Assembly: GCA_023399215.1 (NCBI GenBank)
Contig: JAEWQJ010000043.1
Location: forward strand, 62,001-126,000
Length of the DNA stretch: 64,000 bases
DNA from: Methanobacteriota archaeon
GTDB lineage: Archaea > Halobacteriota > Methanosarcinia > Methanosarcinales > Methanosarcinaceae
Reading direction: 5' to 3'
Shown here: positions 18,067 to 27,525 of the stretch, piece after piece
Position numbering within the stretch: position 1 is the first letter of the stretch
Layout of the letters: every line of letters begins with the position of its first letter
Notes under the pieces: model-generated
Told to the model about the DNA's origin: nothing
The model's input: only the letters and a program-made list of their open reading frames with translations
Databases searched by the model: none
Program-made: the position numbers and the translations under genes

Positions 18067-18831
18067 TCAGGAGTTCTCCTCATGGTTACTCAAAACCCTG
18101 TGAGGTATTCCATGGGCAATCAGTTCAACAGGGCACTGGTAGGTAGCTTCAAGATCTTCAACCGGGATTTCTCTGGAGTTATGATAATGCAGAGTACGGT
18201 TTAAGCAGGCTATTCTGTCGACATAAATAGAAACCGCGCTGAGGTCATGAGTAACCATGACGACTGCCATTTCCTGCTTGAGCTTGTTCAGCAGGCGGTA
18301 GAGTTCATCCTGCATATGCGGATCAAGCCCTGAATTAGGTTCGTCCAGAAGCAAAAGTTTGGGGTTTGTGGCAAGAGCTCTCGCAATAAAGACTCTCTGC
18401 CGCTGCCCGCCCGAAAGCTGCCCAATCTGCCGGTCCTTGTACTGGAACATTTCTACCATCTTCAGGGCTTCTTCTGCAGCATTTTTGTCTTCTTCTCTAT
18501 ACTTTTTCCGAAAACCCGTATGGCTCATCCTACCCGTGAGCACTACTTCCCAGACACTTATAGGAAAGTCAAAATCAAAACCTTTGTATTGAGGAACATA
18601 GCCTACAAGCTCTCTGCTCTTTTCGGGTGGTTTACCAAAGAGCTTTACACTGCCTTTATAAGGTTTCAAAAGTCCAAGGAGCACTTTTAGAAATGTGGTC
18701 TTTCCTCCCCCATTAGGTCCGATAATCCCAAGCAGTCCATTGGGCTCTTCTAACTCAAAATTGATTGCCTCAAGAATCGTCTGAGTTCCATAACGAACCC
18801 AGACATCTTTCAGTTCTATAACCGTCTCCAT
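18067..18831 (-). CDS. Metal ABC transporter, ATP-binding protein (ZnuC family)
   Basis: Cytoplasmic ATPase that drives the importer. The 254-residue protein has the complete ABC set: Walker A GPNGGGKTTF (about 39-48), Q-loop YVPQYKGF, signature LSGGQRQRV, Walker B LLLLDEPNSGLD and switch histidine MVTHD. Size and motifs match ZnuC/MntA. It lies between the binding protein and permease genes on the same strand. Confidence 0.94.
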   Translation of the reverse strand: METVIELKDVWVRYGTQTILEAINFELEEPNGLLGIIGPNGGGKTTFLKVLLGLLKPYKGSVKLFGKPPEKSRELVGYVPQYKGFDFDFPISVWEVVLTGRMSHTGFRKKYREEDKNAAEEALKMVEMFQYKDRQIGQLSGGQRQRVFIARALATNPKLLLLDEPNSGLDPHMQDELYRLLNKLKQEMAVVMVTHDLSAVSIYVDRIACLNRTLHYHNSREIPVEDLEATYQCPVELIAHGIPHRVLSNHEENS

Positions 18832-18986
18832 TGCCTTCCCTTCAGAATATCGTTTTTATCATTGTTTTTGTTTATCGGATTACGATCTTTTGATATTTAG
18901 ATACGAAATTGAGTAGTTGGCTTTACCAGAACTCAAATGCTAATTTTACTGACTTCGTGCCTTACTGACTTCGTACCTTACTGACT

Positions 18987-19961
18987 TCATACAAGGTTTC
19001 TGGCAAAAATATCAGATACGTTATCCATATTTGCGATGTAATCCTTTGCAAGCGGGTCTACAGCTACAACCTCACCGCCTATCTCTTCAGCTACGGCTTG
19101 CGCACTCTGCGTACTTGTTTGGGGCTGGATAAAGATTATTTTGACATGCTTTTCCTTCGAAAGATCTACAAGCTTCGCCAGATCCTGGGCACTCGGCTCT
19201 TTTCCTTCGATTTCAACCGGTATCATGGTAAGGTTATAATCCGCCGCAAAATAGCCCCAGGCGGGATGATAAACAATGAAGTTTCTTTCCGTTTTCCCCT
19301 CAAGCTTTTCGCGAATCCTTGCATCCAGAGCATCCAGCTCCTTAAGATAGGCGTCTCTATTCTGAGCATAGTAAGTCTTGTTCTCAGGATCTATTTTGGC
19401 AAGTCCTTCATAAATGTTCTCGACCATTATTTTTGTATTTGTAGGAGATGTCCATATGTGGGGATCCAATTCAGTTTCTTCGTTATTAGCTTCAGATTCT
19501 CCTGCATGTTCCTCTACTCCCTCCTCCTCGTGATGATCGTGAGCAGCAAGTTCCCTGAGTTTGATTCCATTAGAAGAGTTTACGATAAGAGTTCCACTGT
19601 TAATAGATTCGAACCTGTTAATCCAGACTTCCTCAAAAGGCATATCGACGCCGACTATAACATACATACTAGCTTTGCTCACATTTGCTATTTCTTTAGG
19701 AGAAGGTTCATAGGTGTGAGGGTCTGCTCCAGGAGGGATTATGACAACAGTTTTTACTTTGTCTCCCCCCACTTTATCTACAAACTCGGCCTGAGGAAGC
19801 ACACTTACAGCTACAATTATAGATTCATTTGACCCTGCTACTCCAGTTTCCTGTCCTGTACTATCATTAGTTTGGGAGTCGCCTGGACCTGTACATCCGC
19901 TGGCAAAAAGGCTCAGACCAACAGTCAAGAGTACTAATAAAGGTAGAATTTTCAGATTCAT
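18987..19961 (-). CDS. Metal ABC transporter, substrate-binding lipoprotein (ZnuA/TroA family)
   Basis: Extracytoplasmic binding protein that delivers metal to the permease. The 324-residue precursor has a hydrophobic N terminus ending in a lipobox-like LFASGC, then a Thr/Ser-rich linker. Metal ligands of the TroA/ZnuA fold are visible: ADPHTYEPSP, DPHIW and NFIVYHPAWGYF. A His/Glu-rich loop (HDHHEEEGVEEHAGE, about 143-160) points to zinc, as in ZnuA, although a DtxR-type regulator nearby leaves manganese or iron possible. Two operator-like palindromes lie 130-190 bases upstream. Confidence 0.93.
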   Translation of the reverse strand: MNLKILPLLVLLTVGLSLFASGCTGPGDSQTNDSTGQETGVAGSNESIIVAVSVLPQAEFVDKVGGDKVKTVVIIPPGADPHTYEPSPKEIANVSKASMYVIVGVDMPFEEVWINRFESINSGTLIVNSSNGIKLRELAAHDHHEEEGVEEHAGESEANNEETELDPHIWTSPTNTKIMVENIYEGLAKIDPENKTYYAQNRDAYLKELDALDARIREKLEGKTERNFIVYHPAWGYFAADYNLTMIPVEIEGKEPSAQDLAKLVDLSKEKHVKIIFIQPQTSTQSAQAVAEEIGGEVVAVDPLAKDYIANMDNVSDIFARNLV

Positions 19962-20034
19962 ATTGAGATCCCACTTTCTTCACTTTCACTTTTTCTTGGC
20001 TCATGAATACATTTCTGGATGAGATAAGATCAAC

Positions 20035-20076
20035 ATTATTCAAAGTCTCTTATCCAAAGTATATTATCCAAAGTCC
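20035..20076. repeat. TTATCCAAAGT direct repeats
   Basis: Three adjacent copies of TTAT(C/T)CAAAGT with a period of 14-15 bases lie between the znuA-like start and the palindromic operators. They may be additional regulator contacts or a simple tandem repeat. Confidence 0.5.
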
Positions 20077-20086
20077 GTAGATGTTC

Positions 20087-20111
20087 AAAATTTGGTATAT
20101 ACCCAAATTTT
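20087..20111. promoter_or_regulatory. Metal-regulator operator-like palindrome 1
   Basis: TTTGGTATATACCCAAA (20091-20107) is a near-perfect inverted repeat flanked by AT-rich symmetric sequence. It resembles the architecture of DtxR/MntR-family operators and overlaps a TATA-like core, so binding would block transcription of the transporter genes. Confidence 0.65.
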
Positions 20112-20130
20112 AGAGTTATTTATGGAATTT

Positions 20131-20147
20131 TTTGGTATAAGCCCAAA
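20131..20147. promoter_or_regulatory. Metal-regulator operator-like palindrome 2
   Basis: TTTGGTATAAGCCCAAA is a second copy, 40 bases from the first centre to centre (about four helical turns). A related half-site ATACCAAAT occurs at 20722-20733 just before the regulator gene, which suggests autoregulation. Confidence 0.6.
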
Positions 20148-20233
20148 TTTATCTCGAAACTCATACTTGGCACTTGATTAGCACTTTAGCTCTTCATCTA
20201 ACATTTCGTTTAATGCTTCACTTATTCAGGCAT

Positions 20234-20683
20234 TCAATGATGTTTTTCTTCATACAAGCATCTTTCATGGCTGATTTCCCCACATACTCCGAACATTGGG
20301 TGGCCCATTGAGCTGCAGATTTTATTTACAGCATCCCTTGAGACAAAAGCCTCAAACCGCGAAACTTCACTACAAGCTTCTTCCGATGAAAGGCCGTAAT
20401 GGGTTAAAAGAAGACTGAGGATCCTGTGCCTTCGAATAAGAAATTGTGTATATGCCTTACCCAGTTCCGTCAGATCCACCCCCCTGTAAGGAACATGATT
20501 CAGGTAGCCTGCACTTGCAAGCTCATTTAAGGTCTTGGTTGTGGTTGAAGGGTCTACCTGCAGGCCTGAAGAGATTTCTGTGGTTTTTACAGTGCCTCCT
20601 TTTTCAAGAATGAACTTAAGATAATCTACCTTTCTCGGAGAGAGTTCAAGGCCTGTAAATTCAGGATAACTTTGCTCATTCAT
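20234..20683 (-). CDS. DtxR/MntR-family metal-dependent transcriptional regulator
   Basis: A 149-residue regulator with an N-terminal winged helix (LSPRKVDYLKFILEKGGTVKTTEIS..., helix-turn-helix about 20-65, wing VPYRGVDLTELG) and the helical dimerisation/metal-binding domain (RRHRILSLLLTHYGLSSEEAC, about 80-125). It ends in a Cys/His-rich tail (GVCGEISHERCLYEEKHH). The ATG giving MNEQSYPEF is preferred; the frame is open for 13 more codons with no better ribosome-binding site. It lies directly upstream of the transporter genes on the same strand and probably represses them when metal is plentiful. Confidence 0.87.
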   Translation of the reverse strand: MNEQSYPEFTGLELSPRKVDYLKFILEKGGTVKTTEISSGLQVDPSTTTKTLNELASAGYLNHVPYRGVDLTELGKAYTQFLIRRHRILSLLLTHYGLSSEEACSEVSRFEAFVSRDAVNKICSSMGHPMFGVCGEISHERCLYEEKHH

Positions 20684-20747
20684 ATAGAGAAATATAAAAA
20701 ACTGGTATTTATTGTTTGCCACATACCAAATTATGAAGCTATAATTT

Positions 20748-21245
20748 TACTGTGGCAAAATTAGAAAAGTACCTGAAGCCATTGAAAGGATAACGATTTC
20801 CGGAGGGAACCCGAGTTCAGGAACAAGGGGCAGTAAAAGGGAAGGTGCGATAAGCATGGTCACAACTCTTGATCCCTGAAAGGTTTGAAGGGCTGCGGCA
20901 ACGAGAAAAGGCACAAGAATATGAGGAAGGCTCAACTGCAAGAAAAACCTGCCAAGAGCCTCTCCTGCCCCGGTCATGGTAAGAGTTGCTCCGAGAGCGC
21001 CTCCTCCACAAATGTCAAGAAGGACAACCCCGCTTCTCCTCACAGCTTTTTCAATCAATTCCTTCAGTACGAGAAATCCGAGTTTTCTTCCAGAAAAGAT
21101 GGAGAGAAGTACTCCTACAAAGCTCCGAGTGCAAGGACTGTTGCAGTGGAAATGGAGGGGTTATCGAGCCTGGCAGCCAACTCTTTAGCTATTGGAATGA
21201 AGATAACATAGGCAAGAATATGAAAGTCACCCAGCGAGTTTAAGC
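20748..21245 (-). pseudogene. Remnant of a GntP-family (gluconate/H+ symporter) permease
   Basis: The intact-looking part (20747-21058) encodes a 103-residue membrane fragment, RRSGVVLLDICGGGALGATL followed by FQGSRVVTMLIAPSLLLPLVP, like the C-terminal half of GntP permeases. Upstream, in another frame, the minus strand continues as AYVIFIPIAKELAARLDNPS and, after a one-base shift near 21118, as VGVLLSIFSGRKLGFLVLKE. Full-length GntP proteins have about 440 residues, so both ends are missing and at least one frameshift is present. It lies directly upstream of the metal regulator but is probably unrelated to it. Confidence 0.75.
21141..21163 (+). other. ORB-like motif inside the GntP remnant
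   Basis: CAGTGGAAATGGAGGGG at about 21144-21160 is identical over 17 bases to the core of the ORB-like site at 54674-54696 and fits the archaeal Orc1/Cdc6 origin recognition box consensus. It lies in decayed coding sequence. Confidence 0.5.
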
Positions 21246-21387
21246 AGTCTATTTCAAGAGAAAACAATTAAGCAAGTTTAAATATCCTTTTTTGGAGAGG
21301 ACGCCATTTACTCAGTTTAAACATTTTCTCCATTGTTCCCACATTCCAGCTTCTTCCCCATTAACTTTCAACTTTAATAGAGGTAGT

Positions 21388-21909
21388 TTACTCCGTTAAA
21401 ATGTCCTCATCAGGAGATGGTAGCTCACTGAGTTTTTCGATTTCTTCTTCTCCAAGTACTCTTGCAAGATTTAGTAGAATAAGAAGCCTGTTCCCTAATT
21501 TTCCAACACCTACCAGGTATTCCGAATTGATTTTCGATTTGATCATCTCAGGGGGCGGCTGAATTGAAGACAGTGGCAGGTTAATGACCTCCTTTACGGA
21601 ATTTACAAGCATTCCAAGGACTGTATCTTTAACCTCCACTATGATAATTCTGGACATGCTGTCGGTCTCTTTTGATCTGAAATCAAGCCGCTTGTTAAGG
21701 TCTATCACCACTAGGATCTTTCCCCGCAGGTTAATGAGCCCTTTTACGCATTCCGGAGCCTGAGGAATGCGGGTGATTCTCGGAACCGGAATAACTTCGG
21801 AGACCTGCATAATATCTACTCCGAACTCTTCACCTGAAAGCTCAAAGGTCACTAAACGAAGACTTTCTTCCGAAAATCCTGAACCTTCATCTAATGTTTC
21901 TTCAAACAT
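21388..21909 (-). CDS. cheW: Chemotaxis adaptor CheW
   Basis: Couples the receptor to the CheA kinase at the membrane. The 173-residue protein is a single CheW SH3-like domain (about 18-155) with the conserved region EVIPVPRITRIPQAPECVKGLINLRGKILVVIDL. Short extra tails flank it (an acidic start and LPSPDEDILTE at the end). A good ribosome-binding site (GAGGAA) precedes the ATG, and it begins 28 bases after the receptor gene stop, so the two form one minus-strand operon. Confidence 0.94.
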   Translation of the reverse strand: MFEETLDEGSGFSEESLRLVTFELSGEEFGVDIMQVSEVIPVPRITRIPQAPECVKGLINLRGKILVVIDLNKRLDFRSKETDSMSRIIIVEVKDTVLGMLVNSVKEVINLPLSSIQPPPEMIKSKINSEYLVGVGKLGNRLLILLNLARVLGEEEIEKLSELPSPDEDILTE

Positions 21910-21937
21910 TTGAATTCCTCAAACTAACTCCGAAATT

Positions 21938-24007
21938 TTAACGTGAAGTGTTTTCTGACCCTTCTTTTAAGTTACCAAGTTTGAATTTTTCCGTAGCTTT
22001 TTTCATTCTTTCCCCGAGCAAAGAAAGGTCACTAGCCATGTTGGCAAGTTCTGACATTGAAGCACTCTGCTCTTCAAGAGCTGCAGCAGTTTCCTGGGTT
22101 CCTGCAGCAGACTGCTCCGAAATTGAGGAAATATCCTCCAGAGTGGAAGTGATTTCTTCAATGGATGCGGACTGCTCTTCTGTAGCAGCTGCAACATCTT
22201 CTATCATATTTGTAATTTCATTGATTGTAGTTACAATCCCTGAAACCATTTCAACCGCGTTATTAACAGACAGTGAACCAGCCTGCACATCTTTTTTACT
22301 GGCCTCTATACTTTCCACGGTTTCACTGATACTGCCTCTTATTTCATCAATTAGACTAGAAATGTTATTAGCAGCGCGGCCGGATTCGTCGGCAAGTTTT
22401 CGGACCTCATCGGCTACAACAGAAAAACCCCTGCCGTGCTCACCAGCCCGGGCAGCCTCAATTGCAGCATTCAGCGCAAGCATATTTGTCTGGTCGGCAA
22501 TCCTGGTAATAAGAGTTACAATTTCATTGATTTGTTGAGACTTGGAGTCAAGCTCCGTTATCACTTCCTTAGTTTCATCAACAGAGAAGCGAATATGGTC
22601 CATTTTTACCAGGAGTTCTCTTGAGGCATTTCCAATGTTATTGATAGTGTTATTGACAAGATTAGTGTTCTTAGAAACTTTCTGGGTATTCTCCGCAATT
22701 TCCTGGATATTGTGTGTCATGTCCTGCATTGCATGAGTTATATCCACTATTTTTGTACTCTGCACTTCGGTCCCATTTGAAATTTCAGTTGCAGTGTCAG
22801 AAATTTTCCTTGAAGCTGAAGCCACTTCCTCAGAAGAAGCAGACATTTCTTCTGAAAGTGTAGAAAGGTGAACTGAAATTTCCTGAATTCCTTTTATCAG
22901 GCTACGAAGGTTTTCAACCATCGATTTAAAAGCTTGTGAGAGTTGAGAGATTTCACTTCTCGAGTTTCCTTTAATCTCAACACTCAGATCTCCTCCAGAG
23001 ATTCTGTCTGCGGCTTCAAGTAATTCATATATGGGTTTTCTATAAACATTAAGAATAACAAAAACAAGTAAAACCCCGACAAGTATTGAAAGAAAAGTAA
23101 CGAGAAAAATCTTATTTATAGAATCTATTATCAGGGTGTTAAGTTTCTCTTTCTGATCGTTACTGGCAGCTTCAGCATTTTTTTTGACCTGTGCGGTTAT
23201 GGTTTCCATTTTTTTTACTTCAACCGTCTTTTCCTCTTTAAGAATTTTCAGGCGATTAAAATCATTCTGGATCTTTTGGGCACTGGTACTTATTGTACTT
23301 CTACGTTCAAGATTTTCAGTTGTCACCATCTGCGTTTTCAGATTATCAGTAACTTTAGTTATATTTCCCATTCGCTGACTGAAATTTTCCGCATGTTGAT
23401 CTTCGGGAGTAATTATATAATTCTGGTATTCGTTTTGGGCTTCCAGTGCAAGTATGCTGATTTTCTGAGCTTCCTGAGCATTGGACAACTTTTGCTGGAG
23501 GACTTCACCTGAAGAACCATTTCCTGCATATTGTTGATATTGCAGCATCTGGTCTTGATAAAGCTCATCTGCTTTCTGCAAAATAAGATCACCGTTTGAG
23601 ACGATGTCGGCTCTAAGGGCCACCTCTTCGTCGTCTGCTTTAACGTAGTTGTTAAAAGTTGCATTAAATTCGTCAGACGTTTTCAGGATAGAGTCCATAT
23701 GATCCTGGTTTACAGGATCAAGGTAGCCAAGATATATTTTTTTAGATATAGCTGCCTGGGAGGGCACAAGAGCAAGATGGTTATAAGTCTCGTTCTTATA
23801 ACCAGAATCGCCATAAATAACATAACTTCTCTGGGCTTGCAGAGCCCCTTGCATATTATCCACGATGTAGGTCATGTTTTGAATGGCTCGGCTCTTTTTT
23901 TCAATATCGTTCATACCTTGATAGCTTGTATACCCAACAAAAAAAATCAAAACCAGAAGAAGAGCAAAGCCTACCACTAGATGCCCTATTTTTGTGTTTT
24001 TATACAT
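21938..24007 (-). CDS. mcp: Methyl-accepting chemotaxis protein
   Basis: Transmembrane receptor that signals through CheW and CheA. The 689-residue protein has a first membrane helix (about 8-28), a large helical extracytoplasmic sensor (30-300, four-helix-bundle type), a second helix FLVTFLSILVGVLLVFVILNVY (about 304-325), a HAMP domain (about 326-380, RISGGDLSVEIKGNSRSEISQL) and the long coiled-coil signalling domain. The kinase-control tip reads IADQTNMLALNAAIEAARAG. The ATG at 24007 has GGTGAG just upstream; an 11-codon GTG extension to 24040 is less likely. The ligand cannot be inferred. Confidence 0.94.
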   Translation of the reverse strand: MYKNTKIGHLVVGFALLLVLIFFVGYTSYQGMNDIEKKSRAIQNMTYIVDNMQGALQAQRSYVIYGDSGYKNETYNHLALVPSQAAISKKIYLGYLDPVNQDHMDSILKTSDEFNATFNNYVKADDEEVALRADIVSNGDLILQKADELYQDQMLQYQQYAGNGSSGEVLQQKLSNAQEAQKISILALEAQNEYQNYIITPEDQHAENFSQRMGNITKVTDNLKTQMVTTENLERRSTISTSAQKIQNDFNRLKILKEEKTVEVKKMETITAQVKKNAEAASNDQKEKLNTLIIDSINKIFLVTFLSILVGVLLVFVILNVYRKPIYELLEAADRISGGDLSVEIKGNSRSEISQLSQAFKSMVENLRSLIKGIQEISVHLSTLSEEMSASSEEVASASRKISDTATEISNGTEVQSTKIVDITHAMQDMTHNIQEIAENTQKVSKNTNLVNNTINNIGNASRELLVKMDHIRFSVDETKEVITELDSKSQQINEIVTLITRIADQTNMLALNAAIEAARAGEHGRGFSVVADEVRKLADESGRAANNISSLIDEIRGSISETVESIEASKKDVQAGSLSVNNAVEMVSGIVTTINEITNMIEDVAAATEEQSASIEEITSTLEDISSISEQSAAGTQETAAALEEQSASMSELANMASDLSLLGERMKKATEKFKLGNLKEGSENTSR

Positions 24008-24384
24008 TTTTCTCACCCTTGCCTCCAGCTTCTCCACCACATAAACATTCAGTTTACATAGGCTGTTAACCTGTCAGTAGTACCCGCCAAGTGAAGTGAA
24101 CATGCGGAAATATTTCTATGGAGACTGCCTGATCTTCCCAACCAGTTCTTCAATACAGACTATTTGAGAGTTGATAAATTTTTTGATTTATTAAAAAAAG
24201 AGAACATGTTAAAAAATTGTTTGCTGTGGTTTTAACCCGGTTTCACCCAATATCTCTTTAGATCTCTACCGAGTCTACTCTTTAGGCAACTGCCCTTGGA
24301 TTTTCGTATAAATACTGCGACGGTCTTTTTATTTTCGCATGTATATTACGACTGTCTTATTATTTTCGCATATACATTATGTCT
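24008..24384. other. Intergenic region between receiver gene and mcp
   Basis: No gene is seen. Bases 24290-24378 contain three copies of a TTTTCGYATRTAYATTACGACTGTCTT-like unit with a period of about 36. The mcp-cheW promoter should lie between 24040 and 24290, but I cannot assign it. Confidence 0.5.
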
Positions 24385-24759
24385 TCAAGAGTCCGTTATT
24401 GTAAGAAAATACTCGATCTGTGAGCCAAAGTTGCCAAAGTTTATGGGTTTGGCAAGAACAGCATAGCATCCAGCCTTAAGGAACTTTTCTTTACATTCAA
24501 GATCAGAGTAACCTGTGACTGCAACTACCTTTATACTCCGAGTTTCAGGGTTAAGTTTGATTTTTTGAAGCAATTCAAGACCGTGCATTTTCGGAAGTTC
24601 CATATCAAGCAATATCAGGTCAATTTTTGCTTTATTGAGAATTTCGAGAGCTTCAAAACCATTTTTCGCCTTTTTCGGCTCATATCCAAAGGATTTAAGT
24701 AAGTCTGCTTCAACAGTCAGATTAAGTAAGTTATCTTCAACAATAAGGATTTCAGGCAC
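24385..24759 (-). CDS. Single-domain response regulator (DivK/CheY-like receiver)
   Basis: A 124-residue stand-alone receiver domain. Phosphoacceptor Asp52 lies in LILLDMELPKMHG; the acidic pair ED (8-9) and the switch residues VTGY and AKP are present. Its sequence (LIVEDNLLNLTVEADLLKSFGY) is closer to receivers of hybrid kinases and DivK than to the plus-strand CheY of this locus, so its partner may be a histidine kinase elsewhere. The start is GTG with AGGAG nine bases upstream. Confidence 0.88.
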   Translation of the reverse strand: MPEILIVEDNLLNLTVEADLLKSFGYEPKKAKNGFEALEILNKAKIDLILLDMELPKMHGLELLQKIKLNPETRSIKVVAVTGYSDLECKEKFLKAGCYAVLAKPINFGNFGSQIEYFLTITDS

Positions 24760-25686
24760 TCAAATCTACTCCTAAGGGGGGTTGCTTGAAGATTTTGTAA
24801 GTGAGATTTTGTAAGTGAGATTTTGTAAGTGAGATTTGTCAAAGAAACACTGAGTAACGAGTTTTCTAATGAATTGAGTTTTCTAGTGAATAATAATCTT
24901 CTAAGTAAGGTCTGAAACAAGAAAATATGAAATGAAATATTTCCTTGTATCTTCAGCATGTATACCTTAGTCCTTCCTAAAACCAGGGCCAAAAGTTATG
25001 AAAATTACTCTATCTTCAACAAGTATACCTTATACCTGCAAATTGTTCCAAGGTTATCTTTCAATTTACAGTAATATATGAAGTTTGGGAAAATATAAAT
25101 TTATTTGCAAAATTTAGATACATGTTTTCAATATATAAATAGAAATAAAAATATTTTATTTAAATTTAGGTATCATTTGGGGTGTCACTGTTCAGGAAAA
25201 AATTGAAATTAGTACCAGATTAAATTTAAAACAAACAGGGAAACGTTTTATTTAGAAAAGATAATATAATTAATGTTTTATTTAAATTTGAAGATCAAAA
25301 CTGGAACTCGGCTGAAGATTGAGAAAGAACCAGTAACTTCTGTAAATAGTGTATTAACGTGTCAATTAACCAGAGTATTTAAATAAATTTTGACCTATAA
25401 TTTTATAAAGACAATTAAAAAATTTAATATAGCAGGTTTCGTATATATTTTTCTACACAATTGAAATAAATATGTCTTAACAAATAAACTCGGTTGGTTA
25501 CATTTGTTAACCTAGAGTGATTTTTAAATTAGGTCCTTTGATTCATGGCATGAGTTTATGGAGAATATTTGGGCAAGAGGCTAGATTCGGCAAAGATAGG
25601 AATAAGGTGTCGGAACATTCCAAAAAATAGAAGTGTAAATACCATCCGATATTGTCGCTTGTTCAAGAACGGAAGAAGGGGAATGC
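24760..25686. other. Intergenic region between the divergent chemotaxis blocks
   Basis: Very AT-rich 927-base gap with no supported gene. Bases 24790-24835 hold three to four copies of AGATTTTGTAAGTG (14-bp period) just upstream of the receiver gene. Promoters for the cheYBARD block should lie at its right end; no specific box is assigned. Confidence 0.5.
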
Positions 25687-26052
25687 ATGGCCAGAATTAT
25701 GATCGTGGACGATGCCGAATTTATGCGGATGATTATTAGAGATATTCTTCTGATGCACGGACATGAAGTTGTTGCTGAAGTCGATGATGGGGAAGAGGCA
25801 ATTCAGCTTTATTTCGAAGTAAAGCCCGATATTGTGTTAATGGATATAATTATGCCAGATATGGATGGAAAAGAAGCATTGCAAAAACTTCTTACTATGG
25901 ATCCTGAGGCAAAAATAGTAATGTGTTCCTCCATTGGTCAACAGGCCCTCATAACCGAATCAATGAAGATAGGAGCTATGGGCTTTATAGTAAAGCCTTT
26001 TGAGCCTGACGGAATGCTCGATGTAATAAGAAAAATTGCTGAACCGAATTAG
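25687..26052 (+). CDS. cheY: Chemotaxis response regulator CheY
   Basis: Archaeal CheY of 121 residues. Phosphoacceptor Asp53 lies in VLMDIIMPDMDG, with DD at 8-9, the conserved Ser in CSSIG (about 83) and Lys in VKPFEP (about 103). In archaea with archaella it signals through adaptor proteins to the motor; no archaellum or adaptor genes are in this window. GAAGGGG precedes the ATG. It is the first gene of the plus-strand block cheY-cheB-cheA-cheR-cheD. Confidence 0.94.
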   Translation: MARIMIVDDAEFMRMIIRDILLMHGHEVVAEVDDGEEAIQLYFEVKPDIVLMDIIMPDMDGKEALQKLLTMDPEAKIVMCSSIGQQALITESMKIGAMGFIVKPFEPDGMLDVIRKIAEPN

Positions 26053-26237
26053 ATTCGATTTGAGGATAATGGTAAATAAGGCTGTCATTATGTAAAATTG
26101 CGTTAACTGAGGCTGCATTAAATAAAGCAATTAACACTGTATTGAATAAAAAATCAGACTATTGTTAATATAATTAAATAGAAATTATTAGACAAAGTTA
26201 TTAAAATAAATTTTATATTTAAAGAAAAGTGCTTAAG

Positions 26238-27323
26238 ATGACTATCTGCGCACTCATAGTAGATGATTCTGCTTTAATTCGCAAACTCCTTTCCGAGATC
26301 CTCAGTCAAGAACCGAATCTCAGAGTCATAGGAACGGCATTCAATGGAAAGGACGGCCTTGAGAAAATTAAAAAATTAAGGCCCGATGTCGTTCTTCTAG
26401 ACAATGTTATGCCTGTTCTTGACGGCCTTAAGACTCTTGCTCGGATTATGAAAGAGTATCCGACTCCCGTTGTGATGATTTCAGCCCTTGGGGAAAGGGC
26501 TGAGGAGATAACACTTACAGCTTTTGAATACGGAGCAGTGGATGTAAGCCAGAAGCCTGAAGGAATTCTTAGTCAGAGCATGTCAGATATGGCAAAAGAA
26601 ATTTGCAGAAAAACCCGGGCAGCTGCAAAAGCCAATCTTGAAAATCTGGAGTGCATGCGAAATCGGGAATTGGAAGAACCGAATATAAATAAAAGAGAAA
26701 AAATAGAAAATCACAGGTCTCGGAAAGAAACAACGGCTTCCGTGCGAAATGTTCTTGCAATAGGCGCATCCACTGGAGGCCCAAGAGCCCTGGAGAAGCT
26801 TATAGGTTCGTTTCCTGCCGACATCCCTGCCGCAATCCTGATAGTACAGCACATGCCTGCAGGTTTTACGGCGTCTCTTTCTAAAAGGCTTGATTCAAAA
26901 ACGGCTCTTTGGGTAAAAGAAGCAGAGGAAGGGGACATAATAGAGGAAGGAACCGTACTTATAGCTCCCGGAGACTATCATATGGAAGTCGTACAGAAGA
27001 CTGTAAACGGTCGTAAAAAAGAGGTTGCACATCTTTCATGCGGCCCGAAAGAACTGGGTTCAAGACCATCAGTAAATGCTCTTTTCAGGTCTATCGCTCC
27101 AATTTATGGCTCCAAAATCGTTTCCCTGGTTCTGACAGGAATGAACTGCGATGGAGCGGATGGAGCTGAACAAGTAAAAAAGATGGGAGGAAAAGTGGTT
27201 GCTGAGGCTCAGAGTTCATGTGTGGTTTACGGGATGTCAAAAGAAGTTGTAAGGCGAAAACTGGCGGATTTTGTGCTTCCTCTGGATCAAATGGCTGAAG
27301 AAGTTGTAAAAATAATAAGCTAA
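26238..27323 (+). CDS. cheB: Chemotaxis protein-glutamate methylesterase CheB
   Basis: Removes methyl groups from, and can deamidate, receptors during adaptation. The 361-residue protein has a receiver domain (1-120, phosphoacceptor Asp55 in LLDNVMP), a charged linker (130-165), and the methylesterase domain with catalytic Ser178 (GASTGGPRAL), His205 (QHMPAGF) and Asp305 (GMNCDGADG). The ATG at 26238 is chosen; a GTG three codons upstream is possible. It follows cheY by about 185 bases and may have its own promoter. Confidence 0.95.
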   Translation: MTICALIVDDSALIRKLLSEILSQEPNLRVIGTAFNGKDGLEKIKKLRPDVVLLDNVMPVLDGLKTLARIMKEYPTPVVMISALGERAEEITLTAFEYGAVDVSQKPEGILSQSMSDMAKEICRKTRAAAKANLENLECMRNRELEEPNINKREKIENHRSRKETTASVRNVLAIGASTGGPRALEKLIGSFPADIPAAILIVQHMPAGFTASLSKRLDSKTALWVKEAEEGDIIEEGTVLIAPGDYHMEVVQKTVNGRKKEVAHLSCGPKELGSRPSVNALFRSIAPIYGSKIVSLVLTGMNCDGADGAEQVKKMGGKVVAEAQSSCVVYGMSKEVVRRKLADFVLPLDQMAEEVVKIIS

Positions 27324-27525
27324 CTTTTCGAACTAAAAGTACGGACTAAATAAATATTGGGACTAAAACAGAAATACGGACTAAACAAATGTTGGGACTA
27401 AAACAGATGTAGGGATTAAACCAGAATTGAATACGAAACCGACTATAGAACTCAACCCCCGAATTGAATTCTGTGTTGAGAAATCATCTAAAAAAATCTG
27501 AACTTCCAGACAGGCAGGGAAAATT
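27324..27525. repeat. Short tandem repeat between cheB and cheA
   Basis: Bases 27338-27420 contain four rounds of GGACTAAAYARATRTTGGGACTAAAACAG-type sequence. No gene is seen. Confidence 0.6.

Noticed and set aside
26229..26237. GTG start three codons upstream for cheB
   Set aside because: The ATG at 26238 gives the usual CheB N terminus directly before the receiver strand; neither has a strong ribosome-binding site.
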